From NCBI GenBank assembly GCA_029266815.1, contig JAQSWC010000122.1, positions 1 through 6,442 on the forward strand: a stretch of 6,442 bases of DNA. Direction: 5' to 3'. Each line of letters opens with the position of its first letter. Position 1 is the stretch's first letter. Shown here piece by piece: positions 1 to 6,442 of this stretch. The DNA is from Paucimonas sp. GTDB taxonomy: Bacteria > Pseudomonadota > Gammaproteobacteria > Burkholderiales > Burkholderiaceae_D. The notes under the pieces were generated by a model. The model was not told the origin of the DNA, ran no database searches, and was given only the letters and a program-made list of their open reading frames with translations. Both the position numbers and the translations under genes were made by a program.

Positions 1-2123
1 CCGGCTTTCTGCTTATCGTCTTCCTGACCGTAGCCGGTCAATGCCACCAGCGTAGTCTGCTTTGCCGATCTGCGCTCCCGGATGCGGCGCGCCAGTTCAT
101 AACCATCCATATCCGGCAAACCGATATCCAGGATATATATGCCGGCCTCATCCTGTGCAACGCGCGCTTCCGCCTCGGTGGCTGAGTAATAGACTGACAC
201 CTCGTGCGGCGTGGACGCTTTCAGGCATGAGACGAGAACGTCCGCAGCATCCCTGTTGTCGTCCACCACCACCACGCGCAAGCTGTTTTTCGAACGGCTT
301 TTTGCCCAGCCGTACTCGCCCGCATTCGCCTCCACCGGACCGTGATAGCGCGGAAGGCGCACCGTGAATTCGCTTCCCTTGCCCTCACCTGCGCTCTTGG
401 CGGAAATGGTTCCGCCATGGAGCTCAACCAGGCTTTTGACGAGCGGAAGCCCCAGCCCCATGCCGCCGGGCGTTCGGTCGAGCGACCTGTTCCCTTGCGA
501 AAACAAGTCGAATATTCGTGGCATCAGATCCGCAGGAATGCCAATGCCGTTGTCGATGATGTGTACGGAAAGCCAGTCGCGCTCTGCCTCGGCTCTCACC
601 TCAATCTGCCCGCCCTCTGAAGTGTATTTGGCGGAGTTTGAGATAAGGTTGCTGAAAATCTGCACCAGCCGCGCCTTCTCGCCATTGATCCATACCGGCT
701 CGGCAGGTAGACGGATCGAGAGAATGTGACGTCGTGCCTCGACCGCCGAGCGCACCTGTTCGATCGCCTCGGCCATCACGGTCTTGATGCTGATGGGCTG
801 AATGTTCAGCTTGATCATCCCGCGCGTCACCCGCGACACATCGAGAAGATCATCGATCAGCGACGTCATGTGATTCGCCTGGCGGGCAATAATATCGCTT
901 GCCTGGCGAATGCGCGTGTCGTCACGGATCGACAGCTTCAGCAGCTCGGCCGCAGCCGCAATAGGGGCCAGAGGATTTCTCAGTTCATGTCCCAGCATGG
1001 CAAGAAAATTATCCTTGGCCCTGTTTTGGTATTCAGCGTGTTCACGAGCTTTCTGCACTTCTTCCAGGTGGCGCAACCTTTCGGCATCAGTTGCCTGCAA
1101 ACGTTTACCGGCTTCATGCAGCAGCACCTGCAAACGATTCATCTCTACGACTTCAAGGCCGCTGATCTCCGGCACCCTGTTCTGGCCGAGCGTTTCGGCA
1201 GACTGCGCCACGCCGTTGATTCCGCGCATGAGCCGACGGGTGAACAGCACCGCGCCGGCAATCGCGCAGACGATCGCTGCCAGCAGCCCGAACGCGGTAA
1301 GCGACACCGCCCGTACCGCCTCATGCTCGATCTCCTCTACCGGCACGCCTATTGTTACCGTCCATCCCGAGAGCGCGGATCTCGCGTTCACGCCGTACAT
1401 GTCGACCCCGGCACGGTTCAATGCACGGAATTCACTATTGGGTGGGCCTAGCAACAGCTTTCGCAACTCTTCCCTTGGCGCCGTGCCCACGAATTCATCC
1501 GGAGCCTGATTCCGCGCAATGGTGACGCCCTTCCTGTCCAGCACCGAGATAAGCCACGAGGCAGGCACGTTCTCCCGCGGCAAAAGCTGATCGAGACGGT
1601 TGATGAACATCCATTGGCCCAAGGCATAATCCTTGCCATCCTCCAGACGCACAGGCACCTCCACGGTCACTACCAGTCTCTTGGTCGTGGCGCCGCGGAT
1701 TAGGTCGGAAATATGCGGTACCCGGTTCTGAATCACATGGCGAACCCGCTCACCCGCCCCATCGCCCGGAGGCTCGAGAGCCCGGCCGAACGGAACAATG
1801 GTGTTCATTACCTGCTGGCCCTGTTCGTCGATGAGCGTGGTGTTGAAGTAACCTCCAGAGTTTGCCCGCATGGCTTGTTGATAAAAGCCGGCCAGATTTC
1901 GGTTTGCCAGACGCTGCGAAGTTGCCAGGGTGCGCACGGTAGCAATGGCATACGTCATTTCCTGGTCCATGGCCAACACCGTCGCACGCGCGAGTTCATG
2001 CATGCTTCGAAACGCGGCTTCTCGTGCCTTGGTCAGCAGCATATCCAGCACAATCGCGGAAAAAATCAGGATCGGCAGCAGCACAATAGCTACCAGCACT
2101 GCCAGATGGAATCGCAACTTCAT
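1..2123 (-). CDS. Hybrid sensor histidine kinase with C-terminal receiver domain (partial, cut by left edge)
   Basis: This is an inner-membrane kinase that should autophosphorylate on His and pass the phosphate to its own receiver Asp. 707 codons are visible. Residues 6-28 form a first membrane helix. Residues 29-270 are a periplasmic sensor, probably dCache-like (FNTTLIDEQGQQVMNT near 93-108). A second helix lies near 272-294, followed by a poorly conserved HAMP-like or coiled-coil linker to about 370. HisKA carries HELRNPLAP with H379. HATPase_c shows the N box (NLISNSAKY, N496), G1 box (DNGIGIP, 524-530), an F box (IFDLF) and G2 box (GGMGLGLP, 553-560). The receiver begins near 615 with acidic D621/D622, phosphoacceptor D666 (LDIGLPDMDGYE) and T696. 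Its conserved Lys lies past the edge. The ATG at 2123 is the first in-frame ATG after a stop at 2271-2273; only a weak GGCGG precedes it. All catalytic residues in view are intact. The signal sensed and the target are unknown. Confidence 0.95.
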   Translation of the reverse strand, partial: MKLRFHLAVLVAIVLLPILIFSAIVLDMLLTKAREAAFRSMHELARATVLAMDQEMTYAIATVRTLATSQRLANRNLAGFYQQAMRANSGGYFNTTLIDEQGQQVMNTIVPFGRALEPPGDGAGERVRHVIQNRVPHISDLIRGATTKRLVVTVEVPVRLEDGKDYALGQWMFINRLDQLLPRENVPASWLISVLDRKGVTIARNQAPDEFVGTAPREELRKLLLGPPNSEFRALNRAGVDMYGVNARSALSGWTVTIGVPVEEIEHEAVRAVSLTAFGLLAAIVCAIAGAVLFTRRLMRGINGVAQSAETLGQNRVPEISGLEVVEMNRLQVLLHEAGKRLQATDAERLRHLEEVQKAREHAEYQNRAKDNFLAMLGHELRNPLAPIAAAAELLKLSIRDDTRIRQASDIIARQANHMTSLIDDLLDVSRVTRGMIKLNIQPISIKTVMAEAIEQVRSAVEARRHILSIRLPAEPVWINGEKARLVQIFSNLISNSAKYTSEGGQIEVRAEAERDWLSVHIIDNGIGIPADLMPRIFDLFSQGNRSLDRTPGGMGLGLPLVKSLVELHGGTISAKSAGEGKGSEFTVRLPRYHGPVEANAGEYGWAKSRSKNSLRVVVVDDNRDAADVLVSCLKASTPHEVSVYYSATEAEARVAQDEAGIYILDIGLPDMDGYELARRIRERRSAKQTTLVALTGYGQEDDKQKA

Positions 2124-2667
2124 CGGCACCGCCGGCGAAATAAGGTAAGCAAGCGTGCCTGTGAGACGGAGGCTGCCCCATGTATACACACCAATGTTGG
2201 TATGCAGAAGTCGCCGCGCACGTTCCTGTAAAACAAGGTTGGCCGCGTAAAAGCGTAATGCATACTTTTTTCAGACGTCGAGCTGCCTGTGATAACAGCG
2301 TCGACATACATACTGTTTTTCATTCCTTGATATTCCGTTGAAGCCTGCCCGGGAAAAGAGCCTTCGCATTTGAACATGATATGCGTACTCAAGGGTCTCT
2401 CATCGCATGAGCAGGCCATAGGATAACGCGCCGCGAGAAGTCAGCTTCCCTGCAAGAATCTCGCCATGGCTGGTTTGCCAACGCCGCTGTTTGCGAAACG
2501 CAATATCAAGCCTGCCTAACGCATCTACGAGTAGAGAAAAAACGGGGCAACGCTGAATCCGTGGAAAGTGGAAACCCGTACGGAAAACGGAATGTGAAAG
2601 GTCGGCTGACGGCGTGTTGACTCGTAAACAACCAAGGGAACAATGCTGCTTCTGCCTCCGCGCCACC
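2124..2667. other. Intergenic region without a recognisable gene (544 bases), probable kinase leader
   Basis: Both strands carry only short open frames here. The translations, for example the minus-strand frames at 2120-2419 and 2400-2684, have no familiar motif and no convincing ribosome binding site. The frame of the kinase stays open upstream of its ATG for 50 codons to a TGA at 2271-2273 but offers only GTG starts, so a longer kinase is possible but unlikely. The promoter of the kinase should be in this stretch. I could not find a -35/-10 pair close enough to consensus to call. A GTTGACTCGTAAAC near-palindrome lies at 2616-2629. Confidence 0.6.
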
Positions 2668-2832
2668 TCACGCAAAATTTGCAAAGCATGTCGAAGGATA
2701 TAGACCCGCGTACGTCTGGATCAATCTATCGATCGGCAACACTATCGACCTGGATGCCTCGGTGGCGTTTACAGAAACTGCAAGGCTCCAAAGCGCAAGA
2801 ATGATCATCAGCAGGTAGGCGATCTTTTTCAT
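2668..2832 (-). CDS. Possible small secreted peptide, 54 residues, unknown function
   Basis: This short frame starts at ATG 2832 with a weak GGGA three bases upstream, and ends at TGA 2668-2670. The N-terminus is a textbook Sec signal peptide: MKK, a hydrophobic core (IAYLLMIILALWSLAVSV), and a likely signal peptidase I site after VNA at residue 23, before TEA. The mature part would be about 31 residues with one Cys (C49) and aromatic residues near the end (YPSTCFANFA). I do not recognise a family. It has no lipobox and no double-glycine leader. Codon use in the second half includes AGG, ATA, AGA and CTA, which are uncommon in the neighbouring genes, so this could be the broken head of a longer exported protein instead of an intact peptide. 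It lies 104 bases behind the permease stop, after that operon's terminator, so it would need its own promoter or readthrough. That a chance frame would begin with so regular a signal peptide is possible but not very likely. Confidence 0.42.
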   Translation of the reverse strand: MKKIAYLLMIILALWSLAVSVNATEASRSIVLPIDRLIQTYAGLYPSTCFANFA

Positions 2833-2852
2833 TTTTCCCGGCGTAGAGGGTG

Positions 2853-2884
2853 ATGCCGCTTCGCCAAAAGGCGGGCAGCGGCAT
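2853..2884. repeat. Inverted repeat / hairpin in the leader of the small frame
   Basis: ATGCCGCT (2853-2860) pairs with AGCGGCAT (2877-2884), and inside it CGCC (2862-2865) pairs with GGCG (2870-2873) around an AAAA loop, with an asymmetric internal bulge between the two helices. No T run follows on either strand, so it does not look like an intrinsic terminator. It sits 20 bases upstream of the possible peptide start at 2832 and could be a processing or stability element at the 3' end of the exporter mRNA, or a leader structure of the small frame. Confidence 0.6.
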
Positions 2885-2895
2885 GCTTAAGGCCT

Positions 2896-2931
2896 AAAAA
2901 ATGATGTTCGGCGTAGTGCAGTGCCGACATC
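2896..2931 (-). terminator. Intrinsic (Rho-independent) terminator of the exporter operon
   Basis: On the minus strand GATGTCGGC (2931-2923) pairs with GCCGAACATC (2912-2903), with one bulged base, closing a 10-base loop. The stem is followed by A then six T (2901-2896). It begins five bases after the TAG stop of the permease, the expected place for the end of the adaptor-ATPase-permease transcript. The plus-strand reading has no T run after the stem, so it should act in the minus direction only. Confidence 0.82.
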
Positions 2932-2936
2932 TGCTG

Positions 2937-5393
2937 CTACACCCTCAATGCTGCCGCCGGCTTCATGTTCATAGCTATCACCACGTGGCGCGCGGCAGCG
3001 GTCAACGCAATGACCGAGGCGGCAACAAGCGAAGCCGGTAGAACCCAGTGAATGGCCGGCACATGCTCTACGTAAAGCGACAGGAAACGCTCAATGGCCA
3101 GCGCGGCCAGTGGCAGGCCGATACAGGCCGATACGATAAGCAGCAAGCCGCTTTCCCGCATGATCAGGCGGCCGACGTCGCGCCTGCCTGCCCCATACAG
3201 CTTGCGCAGCACGATCTCTTTAGCGCGCCGCTGCACCGTATGCGCGGATAGCACATACATGCCAAATGCAGCGATTAACAGCGCCACCGCTGTCGCAATC
3301 GACAGAAGTTTGGCGATTCGCGCTTCTTCCGCGTAGCTGGAGGCAAATATTTCCCGAGCCCGTGTGATCCGTACCATCGCATCCGGGAAATATCCCGGCC
3401 ACCGTGACCGGATGGCGCGCTCGGCATCGGCCAAGCCTCCTGCGGCACGCACGCTCAACGTGGTTCCAAGTGTCCACAATTCGTAAGCCGTGGGATGAGG
3501 AGCCTGGTGTAGCGGATAGAACCGCAGTTCGGGTGCGATGCCGACAATCCGCTTGGTGGTGATCCTGCTTATCCGCTGGCCGTTTACCGTATCTTCGGAC
3601 GTGTAGTAAAGGAGTTGGCCGACTGCAGCCTCATCCGAAGCAAACCCGAATGCGCGCACAGCCACGCGATCAAGTACGATCGGCTCTGCATCGTCATCCT
3701 TGTCTATGCGCGGGTCGAACAGACGACCGGCAACCGGCTGGATACGATACTGCTCGAAGAAATTCGTGCTTACCGACTTCATGTCGACGAACACCGGCTT
3801 TCCGCCTTCACGCTTGAAGTCCAGACCCCAAGGGTGTTCGAACCGGCCGACAGCATCTGCCATCACCGTGACGCTCGCAATACTGCGGTCGCCCGAGAGG
3901 GCTCGCATGAGACTTTGCGCCTTCTCGCTATTCTTCACTTGTTCCGGCACATCCACAATGAGAAGCTGATCAGGATCGAAACCGGGAGAAAGGTTCATCG
4001 CAAACCGGGTCTGCCATGCCACGGCAAGGGCAATGCTCGCGAGTGCGATTGCGACCGAAAACTGCAGGACCGTCATAATCAGGCGCAACCGCCGCCCGCT
4101 CGCGCTTTCCGAGCCGGGGCGCCCTGCTAGCACGATGCCAGGTCGCACGCGAACGGCGATCCAAGCGGGATACGCCGCCGACACCCACCCGACGAGAAGG
4201 CCGATCGCCACTGAGGCAAGCAGGTTGATCGGGGAGAACACGCCTTCGAGCTTCCGGTTCATCAGCTCAGAAAACACTGGCAGCATCAACCATGCAAGCA
4301 GCAGGCCGCCTGCCGTCGCAAGCATCGACACCGCCATCGATTCGGCAAGGAACTGAAGTGTAAGCTGGCGCGCGCCAGCGCCGAGCACCTTCCGCATGCC
4401 GATCTCGCGCTGGCGGCGCAGAACGCGAACCGTTGCGAGGTTAACGTAATTGAAGGCCGCGAGCGCGAGAATCAACAGTGCGACTGCCGCAAGGCCTCCG
4501 ATGACGAGTGGGTTTCCGCGCGGAGTGGTCGGGTTGATCGGATTTTCTGCGACCTCGGTGTCGAAGTAGGCATCCCTCAATGGCGCAAGCTTGATATCCA
4601 TGACCTTGCGCTTGCCAAGGCGCTCCATCATCTCTGCGGGATAGCGCTGCACGCCCGGCGACTCGTCCACTACACGCTGTAGCGCCTCCGTGATGGCGGG
4701 CAATGAACTACCCGGCGCTACACGGATTAGGATCTTGCCTATCCCGCTGCCATTCCCGTTCGTCATTTCCTTGCGTAGATAGTCGGGCACCAGCACGGAG
4801 TTCACGCCCACCAGCGCTTCAAAAGGAATGGTCGTGGTGGCGGGCGGATTGCGGATGACTGCGCCGATGCGAACCACTTTGTCCTCCGCCTGCATCGTAC
4901 GTCCAAGCGCACGCCCGGTACCGAACAGGCGGACTGCAGCCTCTTCGGTGATTGCAACGGTTTCGGGTTTCTCGAGTGCTGAATCGAGGTCACCCTCAGC
5001 CGCTTCCAGCCCCAGCATCTTCGCGAAGCCAGGCATGACGGGAAACCCTTTCACTTTCTTCAACTGACCTTCTACCCGAACGGAATGGGGCTGTATCCAA
5101 AGCGCGACCCCGGTTGCATCCACCACGCCGGGCACCTTGAGCGCCGCCTCCCTTAGTACATAAGGTGCCTGGTCGAACCACGGCGTGCGCGGGTCCATGT
5201 TGTATTGGTGCTTTACCACGTAGACGTTTTCAACATCCGGCACATGCCGGTCGTACTGCAGCGAGTAGCGAACGAAGGCGAGCAGCAGCAGACAGGCGGC
5301 GAGGCCCACGGCCAGCCCCAGCACCACGACGATCGAATAGCCGGGTTCCTGGACGAGGCTGCGCCAGCCTATGCGCAAGTCCGTTGATTTCAT
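2937..5393 (-). CDS. ABC transporter permease, MacB/FtsX type with two permease modules
   Basis: This 818-residue inner-membrane subunit should work with the ATPase encoded just upstream and the periplasmic adaptor. It is built of two similar halves, each a lone helix, a large periplasmic MacB_PCD-like domain and three FtsX helices. Half one has TM1 near 19-41, a periplasmic part near 42-295, and TMs near 296-318, 350-376 and 390-412. Half two has a helix near 438-462, a periplasmic part near 463-692, and TMs near 693-716, 747-775 and 783-804. The repeated cytoplasmic motif REIGMRKVLGAG (329-340) recurs as KEIVLRKLYGAG (725-736), which should contact the ATPase. The frame stays open upstream to 5477, but GAGGAG at 5400-5405 lies six bases before the ATG at 5393, and the ATPase occupies the DNA above, so I take MKSTDLRIGW as the start. 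It begins ten bases after the ATPase stop, implying translational coupling. Unlike E. coli MacB, it carries no fused ATPase. The substrate is unknown. Confidence 0.95.
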   Translation of the reverse strand: MKSTDLRIGWRSLVQEPGYSIVVVLGLAVGLAACLLLLAFVRYSLQYDRHVPDVENVYVVKHQYNMDPRTPWFDQAPYVLREAALKVPGVVDATGVALWIQPHSVRVEGQLKKVKGFPVMPGFAKMLGLEAAEGDLDSALEKPETVAITEEAAVRLFGTGRALGRTMQAEDKVVRIGAVIRNPPATTTIPFEALVGVNSVLVPDYLRKEMTNGNGSGIGKILIRVAPGSSLPAITEALQRVVDESPGVQRYPAEMMERLGKRKVMDIKLAPLRDAYFDTEVAENPINPTTPRGNPLVIGGLAAVALLILALAAFNYVNLATVRVLRRQREIGMRKVLGAGARQLTLQFLAESMAVSMLATAGGLLLAWLMLPVFSELMNRKLEGVFSPINLLASVAIGLLVGWVSAAYPAWIAVRVRPGIVLAGRPGSESASGRRLRLIMTVLQFSVAIALASIALAVAWQTRFAMNLSPGFDPDQLLIVDVPEQVKNSEKAQSLMRALSGDRSIASVTVMADAVGRFEHPWGLDFKREGGKPVFVDMKSVSTNFFEQYRIQPVAGRLFDPRIDKDDDAEPIVLDRVAVRAFGFASDEAAVGQLLYYTSEDTVNGQRISRITTKRIVGIAPELRFYPLHQAPHPTAYELWTLGTTLSVRAAGGLADAERAIRSRWPGYFPDAMVRITRAREIFASSYAEEARIAKLLSIATAVALLIAAFGMYVLSAHTVQRRAKEIVLRKLYGAGRRDVGRLIMRESGLLLIVSACIGLPLAALAIERFLSLYVEHVPAIHWVLPASLVAASVIALTAAARHVVIAMNMKPAAALRV

Positions 5394-5399
5394 GAGCAT

Positions 5400-5405
5400 C
5401 TCCTC
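5400..5405 (-). promoter_or_regulatory. Ribosome binding site deciding the permease start
   Basis: GAGGAG on the minus strand lies six bases before the ATG at 5393 and touches the ATG at 5399 directly, so only the inner ATG has proper spacing. It overlaps the TGA stop of the ATPase gene (5404-5406), which suggests coupled translation of the two subunits. Confidence 0.85.
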
Positions 5406-6084
5406 AAGCGGCCTGCATGGCATCAACCAACACACGGCCGTCCAGCAGACGCAACGTGCGCGAGGCCTGGGCAGCATGCGCGGCAGAGTGCGTGACCATG
5501 ATTACGGTCGTGCCTTCGGCATTGATCTGGCGAAGAATGCGCATCACCTCGTCGCCGTGGGCACTGTCAAGGTTGCCGGTGGGTTCATCAGCGAGCAGCA
5601 GTGCTGGGTTCGCCACCAGCGCGCGCGCAATTGCCACCCGCTGCTGCTGTCCGCCGGAAAGCTGCGAGGGCCGGTGCTTCGCCCGGTGTGCGACGCCCAA
5701 CTTTTCGAGCATGGCTGCAACCCGCTCGCGGTGTTCACGTGCGGGCACGCTGACATATTCCAGCGCCAGTTCAACATTTTCCGCAACGGAGAGTTCCTCT
5801 ATGAGGTTGAAGCTCTGGAAGATGAAGCCGATGCGCCCGCGCCGAAGCTCATTTAGCCTTGCCTCGCTCCAACCGGCGACGTTCTGTCCCTCGAACCAGT
5901 ATTCGCCGGTGTCGGGCGTATCAAGCAAGCCCAGCATCGAGAGCAGCGTGGACTTGCCGCAACCGGAGGGGCCGGTGATGGCAACATACTCGCCGGCGTC
6001 AATCTCGAGATTGATGCGGTCAAGCGCTGTGGTGCGCACTTCGCCGCCGAGATAGGTCTTGCTGACATTGACGAGCTTTAGCAT
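5404..6084 (-). CDS. ABC transporter ATP-binding protein, LolD/MacB class
   Basis: This 226-residue cytoplasmic ATPase should power the permease encoded directly downstream. All motifs of the family are present in order: Walker A GPSGCGKST (38-46), Q-loop Gln in FIFQSFNL (Q90), signature LSGGQQQR (142-149), Walker B ALLLADEP (161-168) with catalytic E167, D-loop GNLD (170-173) and switch His in VTHS (H199). LLADEPTGNLD is typical of the LolD/MacB/FtsE/Bce group of exporters and mechanotransducing ABC proteins. Length is normal for a stand-alone subunit. The frame is open up to 6411 through the adaptor gene, and an in-frame ATG lies at 6120 (MNLNSTSKQGGSM), but the good ribosome site GGGAGG at 6089-6094 stands right before the ATG at 6084, which begins the conserved MLKLVNVSKTY. 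The adaptor gene ends 67 bases upstream. No key residue is missing. Confidence 0.97.
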   Translation of the reverse strand: MLKLVNVSKTYLGGEVRTTALDRINLEIDAGEYVAITGPSGCGKSTLLSMLGLLDTPDTGEYWFEGQNVAGWSEARLNELRRGRIGFIFQSFNLIEELSVAENVELALEYVSVPAREHRERVAAMLEKLGVAHRAKHRPSQLSGGQQQRVAIARALVANPALLLADEPTGNLDSAHGDEVMRILRQINAEGTTVIMVTHSAAHAAQASRTLRLLDGRVLVDAMQAA

Positions 6085-6088
6085 GCTG

Positions 6089-6094
6089 CCTCCC
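6089..6094 (-). promoter_or_regulatory. Ribosome binding site deciding the ATPase start
   Basis: GGGAGG on the minus strand stands four bases before the ATG at 6084. The alternative in-frame ATG at 6120 is preceded by ATGACACA, with no purine-rich site. This favours the 226-residue form over one twelve residues longer. Confidence 0.8.
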
Positions 6095-6106
6095 TGTTTT
6101 GATGTC

Positions 6107-6118
6107 GAATTTAAATTC
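6107..6118. repeat. Perfect 12-base palindrome in the adaptor-ATPase gap
   Basis: GAATTTAAATTC reads the same on both strands and lies in the AT-rich 67-base gap between the adaptor stop and the ATPase start, 13 bases before the GGGAGG site. Bases outside the 12 do not extend the symmetry. It has no loop, so it is not an RNA hairpin; if functional it would be a protein-binding site. It may equally be chance in AT-rich DNA. Confidence 0.4.
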
Positions 6119-6151
6119 ATTGTGTCATGCCTTGATAGGAAAAAAACGTTA

Positions 6152-6442
6152 CTACTCGGTGAACTGCAACCGTTGGGCCTCGCCGTATCTCGCGTAGGAA
6201 GACACGACCACGCTTTCTCCCGGCGCGAGACCGGACAGCACTTCAACTTGCGCATTGCTGCGACGTCCGGTGCGAACGGCACGCCGCTCCGCGCCGCGCC
6301 CCTTCTCGTCCAATACGAAAACCCATGTGCCGCCCGTGTCATTGAGGAAGGCATCGTTGGGAAGCAATAATCCCGGGGTCGATTCGCCCAGCGTGATATG
6401 CGCCTCGACACCCTGGCCCGGCCTGAGCGATGACGGCTGCTC
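6152..6442 (-). CDS. Periplasmic adaptor (membrane-fusion protein, HlyD/MacA type), C-terminal part only
   Basis: The last 96 residues of this protein are visible, entering in frame at the right edge and ending at TAG 6152-6154, directly followed by a second stop TAA. The piece covers the end of the beta-barrel domain and the membrane-proximal domain. It reads RPGQGVEAHITLGE, then LLLPNDAF with a conserved-style turn, GTWVFVLDEKG, a basic stretch leading to NAQVEVLSGLAPGESVVVSS, and the tail YARYGEAQRLQF. The GLAPGESVVVSSY segment is typical of adaptors of MacAB-like and RND-like pumps. It should be anchored in the inner membrane by its unseen N-terminus and link the permease to an outer-membrane channel. 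It is the first visible gene of the operon with the ATPase and permease; genes further upstream cannot be seen. Family assignment is firm, the exact subtype is not. Confidence 0.9.
   Translation of the reverse strand, partial: EQPSSLRPGQGVEAHITLGESTPGLLLPNDAFLNDTGGTWVFVLDEKGRGAERRAVRTGRRSNAQVEVLSGLAPGESVVVSSYARYGEAQRLQFTE

Noticed and set aside
726..1451. Long plus-strand open frame of 241 codons
   Set aside because: It runs antisense to the kinase core, where all catalytic motifs are in the minus-strand frame. The translation is rich in His, Arg and Gln with no known motif, as usual for shadow frames in GC-rich genes.
2289..2299. TGTGATAACAG as half of a CRP-type site
   Set aside because: Only one half-site fits; the other arm does not match TCACA at the right distance.
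2120..2419. Minus-strand frame of 99 codons whose stop overlaps the kinase ATG (ATGA)
   Set aside because: The overlap looks like translational coupling, but the translation has no recognisable motif, irregular composition with many Cys and no ribosome site at its start.
2616..2629. Near-palindrome GTTGACTCGTAAAC as an operator
   Set aside because: The symmetry has mismatches, there is no promoter next to it that I can call, and one such short word is expected by chance in a gap this long.
2400..2684. Minus-strand frame of 94 codons overlapping the end of the possible small peptide
   Set aside because: No motif, no clear ribosome site, and composition unlike the neighbouring genes. It cannot be excluded as decayed coding sequence.
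3615..4130. Plus-strand frame of 171 codons
   Set aside because: It is antisense to the permease, with no motif and no ribosome binding site; a shadow.
5371..5856. Plus-strand frame of 161 codons, and the overlapping frame at 5417-6055
   Set aside because: Both are antisense to the ABC ATPase, whose Walker A, signature and Walker B motifs are intact on the minus strand.
6140..6146. Seven-T run (minus strand) after the adaptor stop as a terminator
   Set aside because: There is no stem before it, and the ATPase gene with its own ribosome site follows at once, so termination here would make little sense.

Overview
The window is a stretch of a proteobacterial chromosome in which every supported gene lies on the minus strand, so transcription runs from high to low coordinates. 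It looks like a Gram-negative with moderately high GC. The exporter proteins recall gene sets common in Xanthomonadales-type Gammaproteobacteria such as Dyella, Luteibacter or Rhodanobacter. That placement is from memory of protein style and is only a guess. There are no insertion sequences, phage genes, tRNAs, rRNAs or CRISPR repeats.

Right part (6442 down to 2937): a tripartite efflux operon of the MacAB type. It holds the C-terminal end of a periplasmic adaptor (membrane-fusion protein, cut by the right edge), a stand-alone ABC ATPase of the LolD/MacB class, and a large permease with two FtsX-type modules. Gaps are 67 and 10 bases, and both the ATPase and the permease have a clear Shine-Dalgarno sequence that fixes a start shorter than the longest open frame. 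A good intrinsic terminator (2896-2931) sits directly behind the permease stop.

Middle part (2936 down to 2124): about 810 bases without a large gene. Just behind the terminator there is a second hairpin (2853-2884), then a possible 54-residue secreted peptide (2832-2668) with a textbook signal peptide. The rest (2124-2667) shows no recognisable gene and presumably holds the promoter of the next gene.

Left part (2123 down to 1): a hybrid sensor histidine kinase with two membrane segments around a periplasmic, probably Cache-like sensor domain, then HisKA, HATPase_c and a C-terminal receiver domain that the left edge cuts. No break is seen in its frame.

How they may fit together: adaptor, ATPase and permease should form one envelope-spanning machine that uses cytoplasmic ATP to move a substrate, possibly a peptide, lipid or antimicrobial, from the periplasm or inner membrane towards an outer-membrane channel not seen here. 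The kinase could sense an envelope or small-molecule signal. Its link to the exporter rests only on neighbourhood and shared strand. The small secreted peptide between them is the one unusual element, and its reality as a gene is unproven.
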